Origin: Rhizobium indicum
Lineage (GTDB): Bacteria; Pseudomonadota; Alphaproteobacteria; Rhizobiales; Rhizobiaceae
Assembly: GCF_005862305.2 (NCBI RefSeq)
Contig: NZ_CP054021.1
Span: 682,001 to 746,000, forward strand
Reading direction: 5' to 3'
Length of the DNA: 64,000 bases
Numbering within the stretch: position 1 is the stretch's first letter; each line of letters starts with the position of its first letter. Below are positions 45,120-53,295 of the stretch, one piece after another. The translations under genes were made by a program, and so were the position numbers. The notes below the pieces were generated by a model. That model saw only the letters and a program-made list of their open reading frames with translations. It did not search any database and was not told where the DNA came from.

Positions 45120-46013
45120 ATGCCGCGCGAGAGCGTCAATGACCTGATGGCTTTTCTGGCGGTTGCCCGAGAGAAGAGCTTTACGCGAGCAGCTGCGAAA
45201 CTGGGCGTGTCTCAATCGGCGCTCAGCCACGTTGTCCGCCAGCTCGAGACGCGGCTCGGAATCCGGCTGCTGACCCGTACCACGCGGGCCGTTTCGCTCA
45301 CCGACGCCGGAGAGCGGTTGTTCCAAGGCGTGGGGCCTCATTTCGACGAGATCGAGGCGCAACTTGAAACCCTCACCGAATTCAGGGAAAAGCCGGCCGG
45401 GAACCTCCGCATCACGGCATCAGACCACGCAATAAGGTGGATCATCTGGCCGAAACTCCAGCGCTTCCTACCGAACAACCCTGACATCAAGGTGGAGCTG
45501 ATACGCGAAAACGGGCTGTCTGACATCGTGACCGAGCGCTTCGACGGCGGCGTCCGGATGGGGGAGCAGGTGGCGAAAGACATGATCTCGACACGCATCG
45601 GGCCTGATTTCCCCTTTGCCGTCGTCGGCGCGCCCTCATATTTCGAGGGCAAGGGGGTTCCGGAGCATCCGCAGGACCTCGTCCGCCACAACTGTATCAA
45701 CGAGCGCCTGCCCACATATGGCGGCTTCTGGGCATGGGAGTTCGAAGACAACGGGAAAGAGATCAGGATCAGGGTCGAGGGACAGCTTGCCTTTAATAAC
45801 TCCTATCAGAGTGTGGAAGCGGCGCTGGACGGACTTGGTTTGGCATACGTACCGGAAGACGTCGCCCTACCTCATATCGCGGAAGGCCGTCTGAGACGCG
45901 TGCTGGAAGCCTTTTCCCCACACTGGGATGGCTACCATCTCTACTATCCCAGCAGAAGGCAATCCTCTCCGGCTTTCGTGGCGCTCGTCGACGCCTTGCG
46001 CCATCGAGCCTGA
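45120..46013 (+). CDS. LysR family transcriptional regulator
   Basis: A 297-residue LTTR of the PA2758/CrgA-like group: winged helix MAFLAVAREKSFTRAAAKLGVSQSALS near residues 9-35 and a ligand-binding domain from about 90, including ITASDHAIRWIIWPKL near 98. GAAGGAG precedes the ATG. It is divergent from the L,D-transpeptidase gene with a 128-base spacer; target unknown. Confidence 0.83.
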   Translation: MPRESVNDLMAFLAVAREKSFTRAAAKLGVSQSALSHVVRQLETRLGIRLLTRTTRAVSLTDAGERLFQGVGPHFDEIEAQLETLTEFREKPAGNLRITASDHAIRWIIWPKLQRFLPNNPDIKVELIRENGLSDIVTERFDGGVRMGEQVAKDMISTRIGPDFPFAVVGAPSYFEGKGVPEHPQDLVRHNCINERLPTYGGFWAWEFEDNGKEIRIRVEGQLAFNNSYQSVEAALDGLGLAYVPEDVALPHIAEGRLRRVLEAFSPHWDGYHLYYPSRRQSSPAFVALVDALRHRA

Positions 46014-46113
46014 CGATGTTCATCCTCTTTTTTACGGCGCCCTTAAGGAAAACGCTGACGCGCAGGGATCGCTTCCGGTGAGGCGCTCATTTGGCCGCCC
46101 GCCGGTGACCCTC

Positions 46114-46428
46114 TCAGTGAACTGTCTTCGACCGCTTCTCGGCATGCGAAATGTCATCGAGCGTGGCCATAAGCTTTTCGAATTCGTTCAAGACACGATT
46201 GAACTCGGCGTCCTGCATGTTGGCGATTTCGGATATGGCGGAGGACACGGACGCGATCAGCCTGTCGATCCAAACGCAGCGCTCGGCCGGCACATGTCCG
46301 AGAACTTCCCGCCGATGCGTCTTCAGCTCGCGGAGGATGCGAACGATAAGGGCTCCCCGGTCCGCCCGGCTCAAGAGCGGAAGCCTTGTCTGTGCCTGCT
46401 GGATTGCCGTTATCAGCGCCGTCGCCAT
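46114..46428 (-). CDS. Hypothetical small helical protein
   Basis: A 104-residue all-helical protein (MATALITAIQQAQTRLPLL start). It has LLSRADRGALIVRILREL and a C-terminal EFNRVLNEFEKLMATLDD helix; no membrane segment. GGAGAG lies about 4-9 bases before the ATG at 46428. No domain recognised. In the stress-gene region but with no EcfG-like site seen upstream. Confidence 0.5.
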   Translation of the reverse strand: MATALITAIQQAQTRLPLLSRADRGALIVRILRELKTHRREVLGHVPAERCVWIDRLIASVSSAISEIANMQDAEFNRVLNEFEKLMATLDDISHAEKRSKTVH

Positions 46429-46540
46429 CCCCGCTCTCCAAGCTCTGAATGCAACCACGTATCACAACCGTAGCGTTTGCAACACGGACTTTAGTCCGAC
46501 TGACCAGGTGGTGCAATCGGGTCCGCACCGTGCGACCACA

Positions 46541-47122
46541 TCAGTTACTCGTCGCAACGAGATCCGACATGTCGCAGCTGCGCCGCGGTCCTTCCCATGG
46601 TTGATATGTATTGTCTTGCGGCCGATACGATCTGTAGCGAGCGGCGCACCGGGCTGCCGCCTGTGCATTCACTTTCGTGCCAACGCCTTCATCGGCCCCG
46701 GCGACAATCCGCTGGAACGGCGAAATGCACTCGCGGGTCCCGCCGCTATAGGATCGATAGCTGTTGGTCGCGGGATCGAAAGAGCGGTAGCGGTCCGCGC
46801 ACCAGGCAAGATGCTCGACCGAAAATTCTGGCTGGGGTGGCTGAAGTTTAGTCGGCGGGCGAGCGGAATCCGGCCTCGCCCTTGCAGTGATGACGGCCGA
46901 TGCCTCGGTGACATAGCTGGAATAGAGAGGTGGAATTCGTTCATAGCGCTGCTGCCGAGGATCGACTTTTACTGGCGTCGTCGTCCAGAGATCGCGCGCA
47001 GCAAGGTCCCCGAAGGCATGAGGTTCAGAATCTGCCACGACATGGGAGGCGACAGATGCGGCAGCCATGCAGGCCCCGACCGAGCTTAAGATTCCAAAAG
47101 CGACGGATGCGATGGCTTTCAT
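46541..47122 (-). CDS. BA14K family protein with two repeats
   Basis: A 193-residue exported protein with a signal peptide (ASVAFGILSSVGACMAAASVA). Two BA14K motifs are visible: HLAWCADRYRSFDPATNSY near residue 103 and ARCAARYRSYRPQDNTYQ near 155, each with CxxRYRSxxPxxxxY and a following Cys. Single-motif members are immunoreactive envelope proteins of Brucella and lectin-like proteins of rhizobia; tandem copies are less common. Its first codons overlap the stop of the upstream small gene by four bases. Confidence 0.85.
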   Translation of the reverse strand: MKAIASVAFGILSSVGACMAAASVASHVVADSEPHAFGDLAARDLWTTTPVKVDPRQQRYERIPPLYSSYVTEASAVITARARPDSARPPTKLQPPQPEFSVEHLAWCADRYRSFDPATNSYRSYSGGTRECISPFQRIVAGADEGVGTKVNAQAAARCAARYRSYRPQDNTYQPWEGPRRSCDMSDLVATSN

Positions 47123-47301
47123 TGTCCCGACCCCTGCTGCTGAGCCTGTTGCTGGTGAGCCTGTGGAACCCAGACGCGGCCGGCACTACTGCTATGTCGG
47201 TCGCCGGTAACGACAAGCACGGCGAGAATACCGGCCATTGCCAGCAGGATGACGATCAGCGGCAAGACCAGACCGCCGGATTTCTCTTCACAATAGATCA
47301 T
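47119..47301 (-). CDS. Small single-pass membrane protein, coupled to BA14K
   Basis: A 60-residue protein: MIYCEEKSGG, then a hydrophobic helix LVLPLIVILLAMAGILAVLVV, then a Gln-rich tail (AHQQQAQQQGSGQ). AGGAGAGGAA precedes the ATG at 47301. The stop overlaps the start of the BA14K gene by four bases, so the two are co-translated. No known family. Confidence 0.6.
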   Translation of the reverse strand: MIYCEEKSGGLVLPLIVILLAMAGILAVLVVTGDRHSSSAGRVWVPQAHQQQAQQQGSGQ

Positions 47302-47461
47302 GTTCCTCTCCTCGCTGGCGCCCCGGCGGCGGAGGTCGCCGCCGGGGGCATCGGCAGTTTTTGGCCGCACGACGACGCTGCCGTCGGTCGTGCGGCGGTT
47401 CCCGGACTTGAGCGATGATTTCCGGATGGAGGACGCGGCGGAGGCCGCGTGTAGGATCAGA

Positions 47462-47860
47462 TCACTTGATAACCTGGATCACCTTGCGGGACGACGGTTC
47501 GACGATGACACGTTCATCATTGACCACCGCATAAGCATAGGTCGGGTCATCCGGTATAGGCGTCAGCACAACCGTCTCCGGCAGTGGCTGGCCGACGACA
47601 ATCTTCTCCTTCACGACCACGCGGGCCGACGGCGCCGGAGCCTCGCGAACATAGGTGATGACCTTTTGCGGCGGTGGATCGATCGCCGTACCAACGATCG
47701 CGCCGGCAACGCCGCCGACAGCAGCGCCAACGGGGCCACCGACGATCGCTCCGGTGACCGCGCCACCGGCCGCACCATTGACGGTCGAGGACTGGGCGAA
47801 TGCGACGCCAGACATCAGGGTTGCGGCAGTTGCCGCACCGACGATAAGCTTGGAGATCAT
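47462..47860 (-). CDS. DUF1236 domain-containing exported protein
   Basis: A 132-residue protein: a signal peptide (ISKLIVGAATAATLMSGVAFA), a glycine/alanine/valine-rich segment with glycine-zipper spacing (GAAGGAVTGAIVGGPVGAA) and a C-terminal DUF1236 domain (LPETVVLTPIPDDPTYAYAV near residue 92). The glycine zipper suggests outer-membrane association. GGAGGAGAAA precedes the ATG. An EcfG-type promoter lies about 50-70 bases upstream. Confidence 0.85.
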   Translation of the reverse strand: MISKLIVGAATAATLMSGVAFAQSSTVNGAAGGAVTGAIVGGPVGAAVGGVAGAIVGTAIDPPPQKVITYVREAPAPSARVVVKEKIVVGQPLPETVVLTPIPDDPTYAYAVVNDERVIVEPSSRKVIQVIK

Positions 47861-47908
47861 TTTCTCCTCCTTCTGTTTCGAGGCGGCCTTCGTGACCGCT
47901 GCGACACC

Positions 47909-47933
47909 AACTAGCCGGGGGCGCGGTCGTTCC
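47909..47933 (-). promoter_or_regulatory. EcfG-type (general stress sigma) promoter of the DUF1236 gene
   Basis: On the minus strand GGAAC at 47933-47929 is followed by 17 bases and GTT (47911-47909). The consensus for alphaproteobacterial EcfG/RpoE2 promoters is GGAAC-N16/17-cGTT. The predicted leader is about 42 bases. Confidence 0.6.
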
Positions 47934-48038
47934 ACGGCCCGGACCTCAGTCTGATAGACCCCGGCCTTTGGTCCCAAACCCATGTCAATGCCCGTCGCCG
48001 GCACTACTTCAGGATCGAAAGACCCCACACACGGGCTT

Positions 48039-48139
48039 ACAGCGCCACGCGTCTTTTCAGACGCGTAAAGGACGCTGTAACACTTTGAATTGCTGCATAA
48101 TTTATCCTTAAATCGATACCGATTTGAGGAATTATGCAG
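48039..48139 (+). repeat. Rhizobial intergenic palindromic element, type A copy 3
   Basis: Same order and orientation as the copy at 9494-9598: ACAGCGCCACGCGTCTTTTC, then CGCTGTAACACTTTGAA, then CTGCATAATTTATCC and a terminal ATTATGCAG. It fills the spacer between the DUF1236 promoter and the next gene, and ends about 20 bases before that gene's start. Confidence 0.75.
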
Positions 48140-48159
48140 GAGGCAGGAGACTGAAGGAG

Positions 48160-48426
48160 ATGGCACGATCCAATCGCCGCGAAGCTGGACGCCGGCGCCT
48201 GGCGATGCGTTTGCCGCATATGCGGACGCTGATCATGGCAGCGTGCGACCCGTTGCAGCTCGAGCTCTTCGAGGCCTACCAGACGGCAGTCGAAGCGCGC
48301 GACACACTTCGAGGACGGCCATCCAATTCGAACCTGGTACGGGAATACTACGAGACCTGCTTCAAGATCGAGCAGCACGTCATCCGCGCGATGCAAGAAC
48401 CTTCCTACGCGCAGCGCACGAGCTGA
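48160..48426 (+). CDS. Hypothetical basic helical protein
   Basis: An 88-residue, arginine-rich protein (MARSNRREAGRRRLAMRL start) with helices DPLQLELFEAYQTAVEARDTL and NLVREYYETCFKIEQHVIRAM. No membrane segment and no known domain. The start is just after an AGGAGGCAGGAGA purine run; AAGGAG lies very close to the ATG. Not recognised. Confidence 0.5.
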   Translation: MARSNRREAGRRRLAMRLPHMRTLIMAACDPLQLELFEAYQTAVEARDTLRGRPSNSNLVREYYETCFKIEQHVIRAMQEPSYAQRTS

Positions 48427-48625
48427 GTCCGCGAGCCGTCACACCTTGGCGGACAGAGCTTTTGACACTCCATCTGAAGGTCGCGCGATTGGTCCGCTGG
48501 CCTACACTAGGCAGAGTTACGAAGCGCGACCGACGACGACGAACGCGCTCATGCCGCCGCCCGGACGAACCCCGTGGCGGGGTCAGACCTTGGTCCGAAC
48601 CCTGTCGGACCGAAGTCCCTGGGTT

Positions 48626-48651
48626 GGAACGCGCATCGGACTCGCGCCGTT
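48626..48651 (+). promoter_or_regulatory. EcfG-type promoter, perfect consensus
   Basis: GGAAC at 48626-48630, 17 bases, then CGTT at 48648-48651, an exact match to the EcfG form. The expected start site is at about 48659, giving a 20-base leader to the gene at 48679 (which has AAGGAG). Confidence 0.75.
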
Positions 48652-48678
48652 TCGAACGATATTGAAGGAGATCCAAAC

Positions 48679-48855
48679 ATGAACCAGAGTCATAGATCCC
48701 GAGTGAATGACGCCTGCAACGCGTCCGTCTTCGCACTTGTTATCGTTCTGGCCGCTCTTCTCTACATCTTCGGCGCAGCTATGTCCGGCGATACTGCCGG
48801 GTTGACCCAGAGCGTAACAGGCGCCGAGGTGTTCGACACCAGGAATGTGCCCTGA
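48679..48855 (+). CDS. Small membrane protein under an EcfG-type promoter
   Basis: A 58-residue protein with one hydrophobic helix (VFALVIVLAALLYIFGAAM) and a polar C terminus (GDTAGLTQSVTGAEVFDTRN). AAGGAG lies 8 bases before the ATG. The following histidine-kinase gene starts 62 bases after the stop and could share the transcript. No family recognised. Confidence 0.65.
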   Translation: MNQSHRSRVNDACNASVFALVIVLAALLYIFGAAMSGDTAGLTQSVTGAEVFDTRNVP

Positions 48856-48917
48856 TGCTGTTTGGAAAACTCTAAAGACGCGTTAGGTTAATCGGGCAGT
48901 CTCTTACCGGTATCAAA

Positions 48918-50306
48918 ATGAATTGGCTTCGCCGCTGGAATGCCCGCTCACTCGCCTCCCAGTTCTTCATCGCGGGTGGGCTCATCTCGATTGCCGCCAT
49001 GTTCGTGGTGGGCTTTTTTGTAAGCCACCTCATAGAGGAAACCGTCATCCACAATTCGGGGGCGGCGACGGCGCTTTACGTGGACAGCGTGATCGCGCCG
49101 CTACTTCCCAATATGCAAACCGAGTCACTGCTTGATGAAGCGAGTGCCCAGGCTCTGGACGAGACGCTCGGTCAGGGTGCACTCGGCAAACGCCTTGTTT
49201 CGTTCAAGCTGTGGCGAAGCGACGGCACCATCCTCTATTCGAACGAGAAGGAGCTAGTGGGCAAGACGTTTGCGGTCAGCGACAAGCTGCAGAGGGCATT
49301 CGCAGGATCTCTCGTCGCGCGCTACGAAATCGCCAGCGATCCGGAAAGCGACAAGGAGCGCGCGCTCGGCAAGCCGCTGATGGAGATCTATAACCCGGTG
49401 CTCCAGCCATGGTCCGGACAGGCGGTCGCCGTCCTTGAGTTCTACGAGACAGCAGAAGGATTGGGCGATAGTCTGGCGCATGCCAGGCTCCGGAGCTGGG
49501 GCGCCGTCGCCGCTCTGACGGCGACCTTTTTCCTTGTTCTCTCCGTTCTGGTGTTCCGAGGTAGCCGCACGATAGAGGCGCAGCGCAAGGATCTCAAAGA
49601 ACGGGTCACCGAACTGTCTGCGCTGCTGGCGGAAAACCGCGGACTCCAGCGGCGCCTGCAGCGCGCCTCCCAGCGTGCGGCAGCGCTGAACGAAACATAT
49701 TTGCGCAGCATCGGTGCCGATCTGCACGACGGTCCGGCCCAGCACATCGCCTATGCCTCATTGCGCCTGGACAGCGACGTGTTGATCAATGCGTCCACCC
49801 AGCCCGAAGCGCGCGAAAAGGAGCTTGCCTGGATACGCTCGAGCCTTGCCGAAGCGATGACCGAGATCCGCAATATCTGCAGCGGACTGGTGCTTCCGCA
49901 GATCGAAAAATCCTCGATCACCGAGATCGTCACGCGGGTCGTCGAAGCGCATCAACACAAGACAGAAAGCCATGTCGAAACGATTGTCGACGAAGATGGA
50001 CCGGAACTTCCCCCCGCCGTGAAGATCTGTATCTATCGCTTCATCCAGGAGGCGTTGAATAACGCTTACCGCCACGGCGGCGGCGTTCAGCAGGCCATAA
50101 AGGCTGTCTCGCGCGACGGCCATGTTTGTGTCGAGGTCAGCGATCACGGCGACGGCTTCGATCCGACCGAGGTGAGGCCAACGAGCCTCGGCCTCGTGGG
50201 GTTGCGCGAGCGCGTCGACAGCCTGGGAGGGTCCTTCGACATTAAGACGGGCGAAGGAGGAACGACCGTGACCATGATCTTCGAGCCAATGGAAGTGGGA
50301 GAGTAG
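48918..50306 (+). CDS. NarL-family sensor histidine kinase
   Basis: A 462-residue membrane kinase. Helix 1 spans about 14-36 and helix 2 about 190-210, bounding an approximately 150-residue periplasmic sensor (no known family). After a coiled linker the HisKA_3 phosphoacceptor is GADLHDGPAQHIAYA near residue 270. The ATPase has FIQEALNNAYRHGGG near 372 (N box), VSDHGDGFD near 410 (G1) and GLVGLRERV near 432 (G2). It is directly upstream of a LuxR-type response regulator (2-base gap) and so forms a two-component pair. Confidence 0.92.
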   Translation: MNWLRRWNARSLASQFFIAGGLISIAAMFVVGFFVSHLIEETVIHNSGAATALYVDSVIAPLLPNMQTESLLDEASAQALDETLGQGALGKRLVSFKLWRSDGTILYSNEKELVGKTFAVSDKLQRAFAGSLVARYEIASDPESDKERALGKPLMEIYNPVLQPWSGQAVAVLEFYETAEGLGDSLAHARLRSWGAVAALTATFFLVLSVLVFRGSRTIEAQRKDLKERVTELSALLAENRGLQRRLQRASQRAAALNETYLRSIGADLHDGPAQHIAYASLRLDSDVLINASTQPEAREKELAWIRSSLAEAMTEIRNICSGLVLPQIEKSSITEIVTRVVEAHQHKTESHVETIVDEDGPELPPAVKICIYRFIQEALNNAYRHGGGVQQAIKAVSRDGHVCVEVSDHGDGFDPTEVRPTSLGLVGLRERVDSLGGSFDIKTGEGGTTVTMIFEPMEVGE

Positions 50307-50308
50307 GG

Positions 50309-50932
50309 ATGACAGCAATCACCATCGGAGTCGTGGACGATCATCCGCTCTTTCGCGAGGGTGTAACGCGCAGCCTCTCCGAAATCAGCGGCTTTATCGT
50401 CGTTGGCGAGGGGGCCAGCAGCGATGACGCGGCGATGATCGCCTCGGACAACCATCCCGACATCATGCTCCTCGATGTCTCGATGCCCGGCGGCGGGCTG
50501 TCTGCGATCAGTGACGTCCTGGCGCGGAGCCCCACAACGAAAGTGCTGATGTTGACGGTATCCGAGGAGGTGGACACTTTGCTGGGAGCTCTGCAACGGG
50601 GCGCGATGGGTTATGTTCTGAAAGGTGTTGGTTCGCGTGGCCTCGCCGAAGCAATTCAAACCGTCCTGCGTGGCTCGCGATATATCTCGCCGACGATGTC
50701 GGCGAAAGTCATGGAAAATTCCCTGAATGGCGGAACCTCCGACAAAAGCAGCCTAACGCCACGCGAACGCGAGGTGATGGATCTTGTCGCTCAGGGCCTG
50801 TCAAACAAGCATATCGGCTTGCGTCTCAACCTGCAGGAAAAGACTGTGAAGCACCATATGACCCAGATTCTGAGCAAGCTTGGTGCCTCGAACAGGACTG
50901 AAGCCGCTCTACAATGGCGCGAACGGCGCTGA
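50309..50932 (+). CDS. LuxR/NarL-family response regulator
   Basis: A 207-residue regulator: receiver domain 5-120 with phosphoacceptor Asp in MLLDVSMPGG near residue 54, conserved Thr near LMLTV, Lys in MGYVLKG near 105; and a C-terminal LuxR helix-turn-helix (LTPREREVMDLVAQGLSNK near 150). Partner of the adjacent kinase. Targets are not visible in the window. Confidence 0.92.
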   Translation: MTAITIGVVDDHPLFREGVTRSLSEISGFIVVGEGASSDDAAMIASDNHPDIMLLDVSMPGGGLSAISDVLARSPTTKVLMLTVSEEVDTLLGALQRGAMGYVLKGVGSRGLAEAIQTVLRGSRYISPTMSAKVMENSLNGGTSDKSSLTPREREVMDLVAQGLSNKHIGLRLNLQEKTVKHHMTQILSKLGASNRTEAALQWRERR

Positions 50933-50938
50933 AAGAGG

Positions 50939-51427
50939 TTAGCGAAGGAAGCGGCTCAGCCGCCGGGCATCACTGGCCGTCGCCTGCCGACTTATAATCG
51001 TCCGGCCCTTCGAGTCCTTCATAACGTAGCGACCGCGTTGCAGAGTTTCAGTGATGCCGTTTGAATGGCGGACGTCGATGGAGCCATCGGACGCCGCTGT
51101 CGCTCTCGCGCCCGATCTTGCTGACGATCCTGTGCTAGAGGAAGATGATCCTCCACCACCGGCGGAATTTCCACCATTGCCGTTTCCGGAACCGCTATTG
51201 CCGTTGCCGTTGCCGCCACCGTTGCCATTCCCTCCCCCATTGCCATTACCGCCGCCGTTGCCATTACCGTTGCCATTCCCGTTGTTGCCGTCCTTTGCCT
51301 GCGCAAAGTCAGCTGCCAGAACAGGAAGGGAACCGCCGAGTTTTAGTGTGACTGGTGATGCGGCAGCGACGAGAGCGACGGCCGCGCTACCGCCCAATCT
51401 CAGAAAATCGCGTTTCCGGATACTCAT
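50939..51427 (-). CDS. Exported Gly/Asn-repeat protein
   Basis: A 162-residue protein. A signal sequence with an RK-rich start (SIRKRDFLRLGGSAAVALVAAAS) could use the Tat route. Residues about 45-100 are a low-complexity run of GNGNGG-type repeats, then a Ser-rich stretch, and a C-terminal conserved-looking part (DVRHSNGITETLQRGRYVMKD). The repeat is encoded by imperfect six-base units (GGNAAT-like) and is likely prone to length change. A candidate EcfG-type promoter lies upstream. Function unknown; perhaps envelope-associated. Confidence 0.6.
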   Translation of the reverse strand: MSIRKRDFLRLGGSAAVALVAAASPVTLKLGGSLPVLAADFAQAKDGNNGNGNGNGNGGGNGNGGGNGNGGGNGNGNSGSGNGNGGNSAGGGGSSSSSTGSSARSGARATAASDGSIDVRHSNGITETLQRGRYVMKDSKGRTIISRQATASDARRLSRFLR

Positions 51428-51472
51428 GCAATGGCCTCATTCGTCCGTTCTTCGCCGTTTCCCATCATATAT

Positions 51473-51497
51473 GACGCATAAGATTTCTCGCTGTTCC
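51473..51497 (-). promoter_or_regulatory. EcfG-type promoter of the Gly/Asn-repeat gene
   Basis: On the minus strand GGAAC at 51497-51493, 16 bases, CGTC at 51476-51473; one base off the CGTT form. The leader to the start codon would be about 40 bases. Confidence 0.45.
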
Positions 51498-51715
51498 CAA
51501 GACAAAATGCAACCGACCTAGGTAGTAGGCGCCAGCAAGACTTTGGTCCGGGCCGACCGATTGCCGCGGTCGACATCGGAAAGAGTCCAACGGCGTGATC
51601 ATAAGCGCCGCTTACTCCCGTTGCTCCCTGTGCTTTGAAAAGGGCGCAAGCATTCTATGGAACTTCTGCCCTCGTCGTCGCTTTGTCTGTCAACGTGCAA
51701 CAGAGGAAAACCCCA

Positions 51716-52213
51716 ATGGCAAACCCGAACGAATCCCCCGCAGTCCAATCCATGCGAAAAGAGCAGGCAGAGCAGCGGAAGCAAACCCGAGACGGCCAAC
51801 TCGACAAGGGTATCGAGAATACCTTTCCGGCGTCCGATCCGGTGTCAGCCACTCACACTTCAATTTCCGCCGGCCGCAGCGACGTCGAGGCGGCTGAGCG
51901 CGTGAAGCGAGAACCCGATCCCACCAAGCTCGACGAGGAGTTTCCCCTGGTGGATCAAGCCCTGCGCTCGACGGGCGAAACCGACCGTTCCTCCGAAGGG
52001 CTGGATGCCAATCGCGAGAAAATGCGCGCGCTTCAGAAAGAAGCCGGTCGGATGACCGAAACCGCTTCGGAACTGGCGTCCGGAACAGCCCGCCTCGCAA
52101 AAGCGGAAGCGCGCAGCTTCGTACGCGATCTCGAGGATCGGATACGCCGGCAGCCGCTGACAGCCGCAGCGATCGTCGCCGGCATCGCCTTCGTCTTCGG
52201 CGCGACGCGTTGA
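51716..52213 (+). CDS. ElaB/YqjD-like (DUF883) protein
   Basis: A 165-residue protein. The N-terminal half is hydrophilic, with LDKGIENTFPASDPVSATHTS near residues 27-47, a segment seen repeatedly in rhizobial small stress proteins. The C-terminal half forms a long helix (MTETASELASGTARLAKAEARSFVR) ending in RIRRQPLTAAAIVAGIAFVFGATR, the C-terminal anchor of the ElaB/YqjD family, which binds ribosomes and the inner membrane in stationary-phase E. coli. AGAGGAAAA precedes the ATG. Confidence 0.72.
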   Translation: MANPNESPAVQSMRKEQAEQRKQTRDGQLDKGIENTFPASDPVSATHTSISAGRSDVEAAERVKREPDPTKLDEEFPLVDQALRSTGETDRSSEGLDANREKMRALQKEAGRMTETASELASGTARLAKAEARSFVRDLEDRIRRQPLTAAAIVAGIAFVFGATR

Positions 52214-52381
52214 GGAGCCAAGTGACAGTCGCCTCGCTCGATCACCCGAGGCGATTCGACCGGCGGACCATTACGGTGTGGAGAGCCGCCTCCATTAGGA
52301 CGAATGCGGGCGGGGATTTCCTGAGGACGAAACTCAGGAGCGCTTCTAGAGCCCGTCCGTGCTTCGACTTCCGAGGGCATC

Positions 52382-53215
52382 GTGAAAATCGCAACCTACA
52401 ATGTCAACGGGATCAATGGGCGGCTGGACATCCTGCTGCGCTGGCTCAAGGAGGATGTCCCTGATGTAGTCTGCCTCCAGGAACTGAAGGCAGACGATGC
52501 CGGGTTTCCGCGAAAGGAAATCGAACGAGCCGGCTACGGCGCCATCTGGCACGGACAGAGATCCTGGAACGGCGTGGCCATCCTGGCGAAGGGCAAGACC
52601 CCGATCCTGACGCGGCGCGGTCTTCCCGGCGATCCTGACGATACCCACAGCCGGTATATCGAAGCTGCCGTCGACGGCATCCTGATCGGATGCCTGTATC
52701 TTCCCAACGGCAATCCGTTTCCAGGAGCAAAGTTCGATTACAAGCTGCGCTGGTTCCGCCGTCTGCAGGCGTACGCCGCCGAGCTCCTCGAGCTCGAGGT
52801 GCCTTCGATCCTGGCCGGTGACTTCAACGTCATGCCGACGGAGATCGACGTCTACAAGCCGGAACGCTGGCTGGACGACGCCCTCTTCAGGCCGGAAGTG
52901 CGCAAGGCCTATGCTGATCTCGTCGCTCAGGGCTGGACCGATGCCGTCAGACATCTTCATCCTGGAGAGCGCATCTACACCTTCTGGAAATACTGGCGGA
53001 ACAGCTTCGAACGTGATGCAGGGCTTCGGATCGACCACTTCCTGCTCAGTCCGGCAGTCGCCCCGTTGCTTCGATCGGCAACCGTCAGGAGAAAGCCGCG
53101 CAACTGGGAGCATACGAGCGACCACGCGCCCGTCATGATCGAGCTCGACATTTCCGAAGCGGGAGCCGACCTAGGAGCATCAGCCCGCTCAGTGACGAAC
53201 AAAGGGAACCCGTGA
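52382..53215 (+). CDS. xthA: Exodeoxyribonuclease III
   Basis: A 277-residue AP endonuclease/3'-5' exonuclease of the Exo III family. Motifs include ATYNVNGINGR near residue 4, CLQELKADD near 31 (catalytic Glu), LYLPNGNP near 105, AGDFNVMP near 145 (Asp/Asn), and TSDHAPV near 255 (Asp-His). It repairs abasic and oxidised 3' ends. The start is GTG at 52382. Next to stress genes, in keeping with a repair role in a stress island. Confidence 0.93.
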   Translation: MKIATYNVNGINGRLDILLRWLKEDVPDVVCLQELKADDAGFPRKEIERAGYGAIWHGQRSWNGVAILAKGKTPILTRRGLPGDPDDTHSRYIEAAVDGILIGCLYLPNGNPFPGAKFDYKLRWFRRLQAYAAELLELEVPSILAGDFNVMPTEIDVYKPERWLDDALFRPEVRKAYADLVAQGWTDAVRHLHPGERIYTFWKYWRNSFERDAGLRIDHFLLSPAVAPLLRSATVRRKPRNWEHTSDHAPVMIELDISEAGADLGASARSVTNKGNP

Positions 53216-53229
53216 TGTCGCCGGGAGTT
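53205..53229 (+). promoter_or_regulatory. EcfG-type promoter at the end of xthA
   Basis: GGAAC at 53205-53209, 17 bases, GTT at 53227-53229. It lies at the very end of the xthA gene and would give a leader of about 59 bases to the small gene at 53296. Confidence 0.5.
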
Positions 53230-53295
53230 AGGTTATAGAGCATCAATGTCGAGATCGCATTCCTGCCTCGCAATGCTCCAATTTGAGTGACCGCT

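Noticed and set aside
51165..51290. Regularly repeated short units that might look like a CRISPR array
   Set aside because: The units are six-base coding repeats (Gly/Asn codons) in frame within an exported protein; there are no unique spacers and no cas genes.
51659..51690. A fifth EcfG-type promoter in front of the DUF883-like gene
   Set aside because: GGAAC is present at 51659, but the expected CGTT at 16-17 bases is GCTT or CTTT, so the match is too weak.
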